Origin: Prinia subflava
Lineage: Eukaryota > Chordata > Aves > Passeriformes > Cisticolidae
DNA: 64,000 nt
Assembly (NCBI RefSeq): GCF_021018805.1
Contig: NC_086258.1
Span: 6,859,081 to 6,923,080 of the forward strand
Reading direction: 5' to 3'
Shown piece after piece: positions 1 to 12,700 of the stretch. The notes under the pieces were generated by a model. That model saw only the letters and a program-made list of their open reading frames with translations. It did no database searches and was not told where the DNA came from. Within the stretch, counting starts at the first letter, position 1, and the number at the start of each line of letters is the position of its first letter. A program made the position numbers and the translations under genes.

Positions 1-2814
1 TGGACCAGCTTCAAGGATGTGCTCGCCTGGGTCTGGGGTTTTTCAAAGGATCACACCCCAAAACCAGGCAGCTTTTTGGAAGTTGTAAGCATAACCCACA
101 GGGTGTGCATGTGGGGAGGATGTGTCAGGCCATACACCACGTTCCATAATGAGATATTTAAATGCTTGTGGAAGGAGGTCTCATCATGCTCTCCAAAGGG
201 AGGCACATATTTTGATTTAACACTACCCAGTGCTGTTTATAGGTAACCATCAAGTGACCCTGAGGATCCCTGAGCTGCAGAATTATGCAGAGGATTAATT
301 CACACACCAGATTATGACAAACTGAGTACCAGGAAGCAAGAAACCATCAGGAAAACAGAACATGGCCTTGGCTTACTTTGTTCACTGACTTCTCTGGTGT
401 TTTCACTGTCAGGTCAGCTTGCTTTCCTTTCTTTGAGGGTGTCCTCTTTATTTTTGGTGAATGAAACTTGCCCTTCAACTTCATCGTGAACGAGGAGAGA
501 TGGGAACGCTCAGAATCTAGAAAGACACAGAAAAAGCATTACTGGATTAGGGCAAATATGTTGAAACCAGGGCTGTGTTACAGCATTATCTGGAAGACAC
601 TTGCACCACGTAAATTTATTGAGTGGAACACGATAAAGAAAATTAATAAACTGCAGCTCTATATTATGTTTCAAACCACAACACCACCATCATTTCCTGC
701 TTTCCTCAACCACAATATCACCATCATTTCCTGCTTTCCCTTGGAGGCAGGGAAGCAGAGGCAGGGACAGTGGGACTGCTACTGCTCAGTGCCTTGGAGG
801 GAAGAGGAAAACCACTTCTCTTCAAAGCACTCATCTCCAGCAGGTCCTTTGCAGTACTTTACAAAGGAGGCAATCATCGTGCCTCTCTGGCAGAGGAGTC
901 AAGGGGTGAAGTGGCTCTGGCAGAGCAGAGCCCTTGGCTGAGGGTCAGTGCAGGCTGGGACTTGGCTGCTTCAGGGATGGAGAACACAATCCCAGGTAAA
1001 GCCCTTCCCAGGTGCTCATCTACCCTCTGGGCAGCATCAGTTTTGAATGTGGCCCCGTGGATAATCTGAACAAAAATTCCAGTTGTCATCTGCAATGCAT
1101 TTCACTTCCAGTGTACCAGAAAAACAGAGAACAGAGGAACTGCTTTGACACCGGGGCATCCTTCAAGGAGCTGAACTGCAGCTCAGCCCTTTTAAAAATT
1201 GTATTTTCATTGTCTTTTGAATACCTAAAAGCAGAAGTCTCAAAGGGTTGCAATCATGCCATATACAGACTTACTGTTGAAATACATTTTTATCTGTTTA
1301 ACCATGAAGCTAAATAAAACTAAGCTGCCTTGTAGAGAGCAATTTGGAAAGTATTTTGAGCAAAGAGCACTTAAATAAATGAAGGTCTGAGTTGCTCTCT
1401 GGTGATCCAGATAATTCAGCAGAAGTTACCCAACTTGTCTGTAACTACATAATCAAGAGAAGTACACACTTTTGCTGTATGTTTCATTTTTCTTTTAGAT
1501 TATTTGAGCATTAACTGCACTGGCTGTAATGAGTCCAGAGGACAGCCCCGTGCATGCAGCACTGCAGCACCTCGTTAGCATGCAGACTGCAAACAGCAAA
1601 GGCTGCTGAGTCAAATCTTGCAGCCAGCAGCTAAATAACCACAGAGCACTGCTGCTCCTCGTACTCAGAAACCACCTAACCACAGTCAAGGAAAGGAACC
1701 TGTCTCCCTTTAAACCTGATTTCCTGGTAGCATGTTATAACCTTCTGTGAGCACACTACCAATACTCTGGTTAGGTTTGTCCTCTAGACCAAGAGTTTGC
1801 AGGCATCCTACAAATGGAAGCTGCATGAGCACCCACCCTAATCTGGTCTGGCTGCAGACCTGTTCTCCATTTACAGAAGTAAATGCTTCCCCAGTTTTCT
1901 TTGTATCCTAAAGTCCTGTTCAGTGCACTGAGGAGGGAGGCACTAAAAACCTTGGCCACTGCAGATAAATCCAGGCGTATCAGTTGGCCTCTGAAGAATC
2001 ACTTAGAGCAGCTGGCACCCCAACTTAGCACCAATTTACGTCATCCAGAGAGGATCTCCAAACCTTTAAAACCTCTCTGTCTCCACAGGGTGCTGAAGGT
2101 CACCACTGAAGAGAGTTCCTGGCTGCTGTGATAACACTCTTGAACTCCTCCCCAGAAAATCATTTGTATTTATTCCATACACCATATGAGAATTTCCATA
2201 TTTGCACGCATATGCATGCTTGCCATGAAAAGTCATGGCTCTGAATTAATTTCTCGAGAACTGGCAAACAATTACAATAATTAATCTACAGGGAAGCAAT
2301 GGTGACAGCAACAAATTGTGTCTGGCTCCTCCACAGGCTGCAGTGAAATCCAAACTGCCAGTCTCAGTAAGAAAACACTCAATATCCACAAAATCCTTGG
2401 TCACCTATGGTGATAATTTCACATTTTAGGGACAGCAGCTCTTCTTCACCACCACCACCAGGCAACCACTGCCCCTTTGCTCTTTTTACTTTGGTCACAC
2501 CAAACACTAAATCATTTGTGAGGGGATATAGGCACACAGAGCAAGGACAGAAGCAAGTGGCTGGAGCAGAATAGGAACTGCTGAAAATAGTACTGGTGAA
2601 GTAAACCAGCTGACATTCGCAAAAATAATAAATGTTATTGTTTGAACAGCCCTGCTAAGTCCTGCTTTGAAGATCACAAATTAATGCAGCTTTTTACTGC
2701 CATGGCTTTCTGTCTACACCAAGCACTTTCCAGCTCTCATCTGCTCACAAGTTTCTGATGCATTTGCAGTTAAACAAATGAGTCACAAACCAATATTCTC
2801 TCACACTCAATTAC
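1..2814. other. AT-rich presumed intron 1 sequence
   Basis: No gene is supported. A 21-base sequence at 685-705 (CACCATCATTTCCTGCTTTCC) recurs exactly at 719-739, a 34-bp-offset tandem duplication. The block 2140-2335 looks like conserved non-coding sequence (separate entry). Open frames here are short and lack domains. Confidence 0.4.
2140..2335. other. Candidate conserved non-coding element
   Basis: AT-rich block with octamer-like ATTTGCACGCATATGCATGC, TGAATTAATTTC and AACAATTACAATAATTAATC motifs, suggestive of POU and homeodomain sites. This is inference from motif density only. Confidence 0.28.
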
Positions 2815-2985
2815 ACTTAGCACTTAAAATAGCGCTTTTCTTGTTCCAAGCACATTACAAACACATCGTTCTCATCCTTAAACAGTCAGGCCTTAACCTT
2901 ACTCTGCAGATGGGAAGCAGGCACAGAGGTGAAGCAACTTGTCTAAATAAGAGGGTGAGTCAGTGACTCTGGTACAGCATCTCCA
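2815..2985 (+). mobile_element. MIR-like SINE relic
   Basis: The order of blocks matches MIR: TTAGCACTT and AGCGCTTTTC, CCAAGCACATTACAAACA, CTCATCCTTA, then CTGCAGATGGGAAGCAGGCA, CAGAGGTGAAGCAACTTGTC and a degraded GTGAGTCAGTGACTCTGG where MIR has the GGTCACACAGC region. Divergence is high, as expected for an old element, and there is no tail. Confidence 0.6.
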
Positions 2986-5900
2986 TCACTCTGCACCCTC
3001 AGCCCTCTCCCCCATTCATGGATCAAGCTGTGGAGCTCCTGTGATTATGTTCAGGGAATGCCAACAGAATTATTCGGCACACTGGGCTTTACAGTTTGCA
3101 AGCTGATACATCATTCAAGCATTATAAACAGAATTTGCTTTGTAATGAATCTGGATGAAGTGGTATAAAAGAGAAGTGACACTTGAGCAGGAAGGGATTC
3201 TAGCTCACAGGTGTAAGGGACCTAAGCTTTCACAGATGAAGCCTGAAACTCTCCTCTGAAGGCACAGCTGAGCCTAGGCTGGTTACCACAGCACTGGTCT
3301 GCTTTGAAAAAGTAACTTTTTTTATACTGTATCCTAATTTAAATATTTTACATGTCCTGAGTATCTGCCCAGTCAAAAAGTTCGAACAGCACAGCACGCC
3401 TTTACAGATTAAATAATTTGATAACATACACAGAGACAGAAAACAGAGCCTTGGCAGTGCTCAAACCACTTCTGTCTCTCTGCTCCTTCCTGCCTATCTA
3501 CAGTAACCAAACCCCTTAATGCAGCATTGAGGTTGTTCTCAGCTTGGGAGTTTGCCCACTGGAAATTATTCTATCATATTACCCTCGCCTCTTGTTGATG
3601 AATAGCCAGCAGTGTTTAGCTGGAGTCTCAGCACTGGCTTTCTCCTCTCCAGTGTGCAGGAGGAGGGTACCCCACACTTACTTCTATGCAGTATCCAAAT
3701 ATTTGTGAGATGAATTGGAAAAGTCAGGGTAATAAACTCAATGAGGTGATTTCAACTGGAAGGGGGGGAAAAAAAGTTGTATCAAAGTGTTTCTGTCCCA
3801 AAGGAACCACTGACTTTCCATCCCCTCGTATTTCTGTCTGGATGCTCTCTGTTGCTGCACACAACTGGAAAAAACAGCCCTTCAAAATGCCTTTATTACA
3901 GATCTGAGTTTCTTGATTTCTGACTGGGAGCTTCCCTACGTCACTGGTTTCCAGCTAACTCCATCCGTGTCCGTGAGGCTCCCGCTCGCCGTGCCTGAAG
4001 CAGCTCCAGCAGCTGAGTCACGGCCCTGCTCAGCTCCCAGGCTCAGCTCCCCTGCACGTGTCTGGGGTCTGACCACACACACAACACCAGAGACACGCCT
4101 GACACGCCTGCCCCGACCAGCCCCGCTGCCAGAGGGGTTTGCAGCACCCCTCAAACCCTCACACCATGCCTAAGGAGACCAGGACCATCCAGGAGCCACC
4201 TGATGCCCCAGCAGCTCCCCAAGCTCCAGCAGTGCTGCTGCCAGTTTGCCAAAGGAAAGCTCACTCTGGTGAGGAAAGAACTGCAGGTTTACAACAACAC
4301 TGAATTAAAAGGGAAGGCAGATAAATCAGCTTATGCACTTGTGGGCGAAGAAACTAAGGCTGCTTAGGAGAAAGCTGGCAAGTCAAAGCCCAACATCCAG
4401 CTCTGCCATAGTCAAATAAATGGTCACTCTCCACTTGGGTTCAAATGAAAGCCAGAATAAGTCAAAGCACACACAAGCAGGTGAATTCCACCAAGCTAAG
4501 CCAGCAGCAAATTCTTTGCTTTGAAGTCAAAGTGAAAGTTCAGCCTTTCACAGAGCTCAGTCACAGCAGTTTCCACAGCAGAGTTGGGTGCCACTCACCA
4601 GCCTCATGTAACCAGCACATGGGAGACTTCAGAAATGGGAAATAATGCCCTGCCTGCTTTTCCACCTCCTGGTCCTGTTTTTATCACTACTGCTCCATGG
4701 CAGGGAGGCTCCAGCAGCTGGGACAGGCTGCTCAAATTGTCTAGTGCTTGGATCATATAGAACTCATTGAAAATAGACTTATTTTTAATTAAAACCCCAC
4801 AAACTTTAGGATACAGTACCTTTTCTTTCCTTCACCTGAAAAACTAAACTCTCCATCTTCTCTCACTCTCTATGTGTTCAGACACCAAAACTCTTCAGGA
4901 GTTAGAGGAGACACAGCCTTAAAAAAGGGTTATAGCTCATTTTCCAGCATGTCCAGACTCTTGTGGCTTGTTAGAAAGAACAGAGTCTAAAAATCTTATT
5001 CCACAAATGGTTCCCTTTACAAAGGCCATTTAGGTCTCTCTGCTGGATGCACATATTTAAAAGCTATCAGATTAAAAATAACAACAGACATCTCTCCCCG
5101 TGTCCTAATGAAGCTATTGTGCACATTTTTAATCAACTGCTCCTGCCACTTTTGCCACGAGTCCTTTGAAGGCAGCAGTGACTTATGTAATGAGTTACAC
5201 AACGATGCCCATTAAAATGGCATTTGTTCCCTTGGGCTCAGCTCCATCATTTGAGAAGACAAAAGGCAAGTTGCAAGGCTTCAGCTAAACCCTAGCTGAC
5301 AGGGATTTTAAGGGTTCTGAAGCAAAAGGCAAAAATAACAAGCTAGAGTTCAAAACGACCTTTCTGCTGAGGAGGTCTGTGCTGTGATGCAGCAGCCAGT
5401 GAGAGGCTTTGGGCTGGGGCTACTCCAGATGCAATTCTGCTCTCAGAAACACAGGAAAACAGGTGATGCAGGATGGGCAGAGAGGCATTGAGAGCTCAAT
5501 ATGATAATCAAGGAACATTCTGCAAAGCAGATGTTTTCCCAGATTTTATATGAATATTACTAAAATTCCCAACATCTTCTTCCACCCTTGGGGCAAGGGT
5601 TGTATCTGTTACATACCTGTAAAAAATCAGGGGGAGCGTGCCCTGGCTGAAGCTTTTGGGCTCTCTTGTAATGTAAATCTTAAAATCAGTGACAGAAAAT
5701 CCAAGCCTTTGAGCTTTGCAGGAAACAGCCAAGTTCCTCTGCAGAAGAGCTGGCACAGGAGGCACAGTGGGATGCTCACCAGTGAGCTGTGGGCAACAGA
5801 AAACTACTGCAGGCACACTTGTAAAAACAAATTTTAATAATTCTGTCATGTGACAAAATGTTCAAGCCTGCCAAAGTGCAGCTATGAAGGTGGAGAGGTT

Positions 5901-6754
5901 TCAAGGAGGGTTGAAGAAACAGATGAGGAGGACCCCAGATAAATTCTGCACCCTTTCACACTTGCAGTGTGTCCCTAGCTCTCCCATCACACTGCAAACA
6001 GCCTTCAGCTACTTTTCACACCCTCTTTCTCCAGAAGTCCTGGGGATGTTTAAAAGCCTAAAAATGCTGATATGCAGCACTTGTGCAATGCTGCATGTTC
6101 CCAAAATGATGAACTGGGATCCTGAGTACAGAAAAGACAGACTGCGACAGAACAGAATTAAAATATCCCTTTTAAATGTATCAGCATATCACTGCTGCAT
6201 CATGGGTGCTGAAAATCCTCAGACCTACTACTCCCAGCTCTGCGAGTTTACTTTCCTCAGCCTTGCCATTACCCCCAGAAGCAAAGAAAATTAATGCAGA
6301 AACAAAAAAAGACCTGGTAGGGGACCTGGAAAGGAAAAAAAAAGGGAGGGTCTGGTGTCAATCAGGAAGTTTGCCCACCCTAACCTTTGTACCTTAGGTG
6401 GAGTTGTTTGTAAGCTGCTCCAAGTCCCTCTCCAGGGAATCCAATTGCTAGGAGAGCCGCCAGGTTTTAGAGGAAAACGATGGAGGAAGGGCAGCTGAGA
6501 ATCAAACAAGCGCTCTCGAGTGCTAAAGGAACTTTTCCTCTAACATCACGTCACCTTGGAAGCAGCCAGCTTTTAGGAGCAGAAAGACCGACTGCCCTTT
6601 TTCTTTTTTGGCAACATTACAGTGAATGAGCATAAACCAGTGAGCATTAATGATGTGCAATGACAGCACACAAACTTCTCTGGAAAAGGGAGGCTCAGTT
6701 CCTTCTCAGCTGGCCAGGCAATGCTCAGTGACTCACAGGCTTCATTATTTTTAT
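2986..6754. other. AT-rich presumed intron 1 sequence
   Basis: Mostly AT-rich single-copy DNA with a GC-richer patch near 3960-4170. Short A-rich tracts occur near 3762-3776 and 6335-6345. I see no gene, RNA gene or repeat family. Confidence 0.35.
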
Positions 6755-6770
6755 GCCGCCCTCTGGGGCC
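6755..6770 (-). promoter_or_regulatory. CTCF-like motif
   Basis: GCCGCCCTCTGGGGCC resembles the reverse complement of the CTCF core (CCASNAGRKGGCRS) with a few mismatches. It sits in an otherwise AT-rich stretch. Occupancy is not shown. Confidence 0.25.
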
Positions 6771-9700
6771 TCCAGAGGAAGCAAAACATTTTTATTTGTC
6801 AGAGAGCACATTTTTATTTTGATTTTTTTTTTCTTTCTAAGCAACCATGAATGAGGCATCTCCAGCTGCAGCAACCTCATGTGGAAAGAGCTTGCAGTGT
6901 TTGCAAGGGAACTGCAAGGCAGAGAGGGTAACTTATCAATTCAGCCACGTCTCCCTACTGCAGTGAAAAGGACTGGGTTAGTCAACATTAATTTTACGGT
7001 GCATTAACACTACAGCTCTTCTTCCTTCCAGTATCATATCTGGAAGGAAATCTTCAGGTTGGAAAGGAAAAGAAGATGTACACGATCAAGTAGCAAGTTC
7101 AGAGCAGCTGACCAGATTCCCCTCTACTCCTCTTTTTGGCTGGTATTTCAGAACAGACAAATCTTGTATGCACATAAACCAGGAGGAATCCTTTACCTGC
7201 TGAAAGCTGCAGCAGTATAGCTCAACCAATGTACAGGAGGAAAAAGAAAACTAAAAGGCAAAAAGCTAAAATAAATCAAACGAGGAGGGATTTAAGGAAG
7301 TAAAACTGCTACCCAAGTTCAGTTTCCTGCAGCACACCAAAGCTGGCTTTCAGATTTCTTTTCGAACAAGATACTGTAATTTATTGATAAGCAGCAGACA
7401 GGACTTTTGCTGTGGTTTATCGAGAGCTGCTCCAGCAGACTGCTGCCGTATCAACCCCCAAGCAGAAACACCAGCAATCACCAGCAAACCTCTGTGCAGC
7501 ATCTGGCGAGTCTCTGGTAATTTCCTATCTAAGAACTGATTTTGCACAGCTCTGCAAGCCCCAGAGAACTGATGGGATTACAACACTGGTAACATGACTC
7601 GTAACTCCCCCAGTGCCAACAGCACTAGAACAACAAGAGACTCAAGCAGCCTCCAACACCAGCATGAACAATGTGGTCCTTGCTCAGCCTGTTCTACCCA
7701 TAAAAGCCACCAAGGATGTTAACTAAACATTTCTTTTTAAATGGAAAAAAATAATCCAGCTACCAGGCATAACATCTGCATTACTCCAGCAAACAGCTCC
7801 TAACACAGAAACTGAGATGGTTGAGGGGAACCTGCTGAATTTCCCTGCTCACCAAACATGACTTAATATGGGGTCTGTGGGCATCCCCAGTTGTCTGGCA
7901 GCTTTTGGAGGATACGGTCATGACAGTGATTCAGACATCTAAAAATAAAGCCCTGCAGGCACAAGTGTGCGTGCGCAGCACCTGAGTCACTGCGGGGAGC
8001 CCGGGAGCCAAAGCTCATCTGTTTCATTGACACCACTGCCATGGCCAAGCAAAAAGCTTCAACTCTTTCTGCCCTCCTCTCATTTTCTCAAGCACATTTA
8101 AGTTTTCTTCCTGTAAAACCTTTGGGTTTCAGTCGTAGGGCCGTCAGCTTTGAAACTAGGAGCTGAAAGATTATAAGCCAATGTTGCTGAAGCTGTTTAT
8201 CCATCTCCAAGGTGACAGGATGTCGTCACAGGCACTCGGCAGGCCACCAAGCAGAAAGGCATTATTTCAGATGCTTTAGGGAAAAGCCTAATTGCTCACA
8301 ACCTGGCCATAGGTTCAACAGCCGACAAACAAGGTTGTAAATGGAGCCTTGGCTTCTTGTCTGCCCCACAGCACCGGCTCTGAATGGGAAAAAGCTCAGC
8401 CTTCTTTCATCCTTGGAGAGTAACCTCTGCTCTCATTCATTAGGCAATGGAAAAAAAAAAGAGAAGCTGGCTCAGATCTGCCTGACACAATTTCCAGTTG
8501 CTTTGGACATTACTAATTATAGTCATCTTTATTTTTGACCTCTGATTACAGACTCTTTGCACATTCAGTCTGAATGGCAAAGATAACCCCTCTTTTCTAG
8601 TAGGCTTGGGAGGAACCTTATACCCTGCCCAAAAGCCACCGCCCACACTCATCTGAGCTGAGCACAAGAAATAAGATGAAAACATGGAAAGCATTTGCTT
8701 AAACATGCTCACTTTTACTTCCTTCTTTAGCAAGTGCCACAGATCAAGGGCAGCAGTCCAGGTGAGGGTGTGATGTAAGCTCTTTTCCATGCATGTTCCA
8801 AGATGAGCTAACTGCTCCGCACGGGAGCCTCACCTCTCACTGTTCTGACTAGCACTGTATCCTCAGGGCTCAGATGCTGAAAAGCAGATATTCACTTCAG
8901 GAAGATTAAACATGTCTGCACAACTCCAGTGCACCATGCTAGGGGCTCACATCTCTCCACGAGTGAGAAAAATGAATTTTAGGAACCAGGCCAGCACTAT
9001 CTCCTAGAGGCACTGCAATACCACTGTAAACTTCCCTAATATTGCTTACTCAATAAAACAAGGCATCACAGGAGGGCTATGCAAACCCCTCAACTTTGAA
9101 GTACTGCTCTCCTGGTGCCCCAAAGGACCGGCTCTCTATCTCCACACACCCAGACAAGTGTGTGTGTGTGAGATACAGCGGCACTGCAGGTGTGAAATTT
9201 CTGATGTAATCAGGTCAAAAGCTGCTTTGACATCACTGTTGTGCTGCTCAGTAAAGGGTTAAGAAGCTGCAGGCCATATCCTCAATTCCATACTCTGTTC
9301 TAGACCTGATAGGATCTGCAACCAAACCACCAGCTTTATTGCCTGCCTACAGGCAGAAGGAAATATTAGTCTTCTATAAGCATGATTTGAAACATCAGTG
9401 CCTCCAGCAAGGGGAAACCGAGATGTTAATTGAACTGAACAGCCCAGGAGGGAGCTCCCTCTTCCCTTCCTGAGCTGTAGGATTAGCACATCCCTACACC
9501 ACCACAGCAGGAAACATGAAGTACCTTAGGGAATCTAAGTGGGGTGTCTGTCTTTCACTCTGCTGCACATAAACATTAAAATTACTTTAGCAGTCAACAA
9601 TTATTTGTGACAACTTTCTATTTTATCCCATCTCCTCATGCCTGAATCAAAGTCTCCTGGTTATACTGGTCTATGGACAACAGGTTTCAAGGTAAAGGCA

Positions 9701-12700
9701 TACTGACACCAACACCTGCAGTTCTCCCCACTCTTTTTGGCAAATCCTGACTTTGAAAGATACAGAAGACTGAGCTTCTGCAGCAGCAAACCCCAGCAGA
9801 TTTGTACAAACATCAACAACATGAAGGGAGTCTGGAGAATCCATCCCATCTCTAACTCATCTGAGCCTACTGAAGACTTGAGGTTTCAGTAGCAGGAAAC
9901 AGACACTAGAATTTTACTTGTTCATTTAATTTTGAAGAAAAAGTAGCTATTCCCCAGCTCCTTCAGATATTACTCAGCCTAATGCAGTGACAAGTCTGAA
10001 AATCCACTTAACAAGGGGATACCTGAGCCTCATTTCTTTGGCACATCATTCTTTGCTGGCGTGCTGCATTAAATGCTGCATCATCCTATCTGTAGTTACT
10101 GTCATCTTTAATGGAAATTCCCAAAAGGGGGCCCTACTAAGAATCAGCTTCAATTTTTCGATGAACTTTCAGTTTGCTCACACAGGAAGCTGGCCTGAAT
10201 TTCAAGAAAAAATACATTCAACACTCATATACAACCCAACAGCCAAAGGGAACCCAGCTCAGGCTGGATTTCACCAAAAACAAAGCGGAACCTTATCTCA
10301 GCATCTCTTTACAATCTTACTGAAACTATTCCCTTATCACAGAATAAATCTTGGTGAATTAATAGCTACTTGAGGGATATTTTTACCAACAGCCCATTTC
10401 CTGATCATATCCCATCCCATTCAGGGCATGGCATCAGGTTTCAAAAGCAAGATCTTGCCCACAGGCCAGCCATACCTGCCAGGAAGACACATGAATGCAT
10501 TCAAAGACCATGACCTACTCCAAGAAAAAAACCCATGTTTTAAAAACCAGAGCCCAGATTGCGTGGTAGAGACACCTTAGGATTCTATAAATAATAAATC
10601 ATTTTGGACAGTATTTCTATTTAATTTGGTTTTGACAAAACAGCAAACCCACAACCGCCAAAGCCGTTTAAGTCCACGCAGCACAATGCGCGGCTGTGTG
10701 GCCATCCTGCCATCAGCCCCTGAAAGGTGAATCAATACTAATTTCAGTTTGTGGTCCGCTGAGCAATACTTTGGAGCTTTAGGAGGTCTGTTTGGAAAAC
10801 AGCAGCCAGTTTGTAACAGGAAACTTCAGCTCCACGAGGCCTCGAGCCATGCGGAGCAGGGTCAGGCCAGGCTCTGCTCCATCGCCTCCGGAGAGCACGG
10901 CCCTTCGGTCAGGCCCAGCCTGGCGCCCTGTCAAAGCTTCACTGTGATTAACTTTATGCTCCTTCACTGTGAAAAACAGGCAACAACCCACTGGTTTCTG
11001 CAGTGCTTTCAGTATGTCACACAGCTGGGTTCAGAAAGACATCAAGAGATGTGTATTAAAATACCTGTGGTGCTGTTAGTAGGAGGGGAAACACCTCCCA
11101 GATCTTCTGGGCTTGGTGTTATCAACTGGTAATGCACAACCTGCCTGCAAAAGCTTCACTCCAACTGGATTTTGAGTCTTCACCTGGATCCAGGCAATGA
11201 ATACAAAAATTGCACTGCATTAAAGCAACAAGAAACTCAATAAACCATCTTTCAACTAGAAAACCACCACCTATAATGTTGCAAGCACAGAACTGACTTC
11301 ATATATATGATCCATGTTTATAAGAATCTAGTACTAAGCTTTGTGTCAGTGTAGTAAGAAAGCATCATTTTTTTTTTTTCTGCTCAGCAGAAACAACCTT
11401 GTGTTGCAGGGAAGGGGCTTAGGGGAATCAAACACTGCAATTATTGAGTGCAGGACCTCCAGGAACATCTGCTCCACACAAGGACCACACTCACAACACC
11501 CTGCACAAGATTTGCAGTCAGAGCTTGGACTTCATTTATTTTAGCACATGTTTTCAGGAAACGCCTCTTTCCTTTCTACCCTGTTTACAAATTTACACAG
11601 CAAACTCACTTTGCCTCCCTCCCCAAACAAACACATAAATTTTGCCTTTTTTCTCCTCTGTGTAGTCACGAACTCTGACGCTCAGCAAATAAACTCTCAG
11701 CTACATCCACTTCTAAACTGCTGATTTCTGTAGAGGAATGACAGATGGAAGAGAGCTCTCCTGCTTCATTTTTGACAAGTCTGCAGCTAGAATACACTCA
11801 ATGTGCCCTCATTCCTCATTAACCTGAGAGCCACTTGTGTACCCACTGCAAAGAGTGCAGAACTGGAAGACGGCTCAAACAAATCTTCAAAAAGGTGGTT
11901 GGTTTGGGAAAAGCTGCTTCATTAAAATATATTCAAACTCCTAAGCCCATCTGCAAAAGGCTCCTACAGCTTTGTATGACTTTAAGCAGTACCATTTCCA
12001 TGTCTGTCCTCATATGACACCAGCCATAGGTATAAAACACCCCTCAAGGCTTGATTGCTGCTATTTGATAAAAACCCAACACTATATATAGCAGTCACAA
12101 TCATAATTACGGAGCTGAACCCATATGGGAACTTTGAAAGATGGCCCTCACAGAAGATACTTTCAACAGGGATTCAAATCACTTATAAAAATAGAGAATT
12201 TAAAAATATATACAAAATACTTCTTCAAGTACAGTCAAGTAAATTTGCCATTTGTTGGCAGAAAACAGAGCAGGTGAAGAGCTAAGCTGATTATCTGGCA
12301 ATAGTACAAATCTACTTTTAGGGAAATTGCTTCAAACTATAAGACATCAGAATTTATCATTATAAAACAGGCAACATTGAAAACCACAAGAACCCTGTAG
12401 CTCAGACTTTACAATAAGAGGGCTTCTCCATCCTGGAAAGGTAGCTTAAATCAAGGTGAAAGTTGGAAATTCACACATATTATTCCCAAGTAACTCCCCA
12501 CATAGTTTTACTTTGGAATATGACTGCCCACTAGCAGAATGGATTTAGCTAATTATAAGGCAAACGGCCAATATTTAGAGATGGTTCTCATATATATGGG
12601 AAGTTGTTTCTCAAGATATAGTCTAGCTTTGTTGAACAGGAGTAGATAAAAAACCTCAAAGGAAGAGATTTTTCTTGTATGAACAGTCATTTTTTTAATT

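Noticed and set aside
3370..3395. AGTTCGAAC resembling a tRNA B box
   Set aside because: No A box or cloverleaf-compatible sequence around it; no tRNA gene found in the window.
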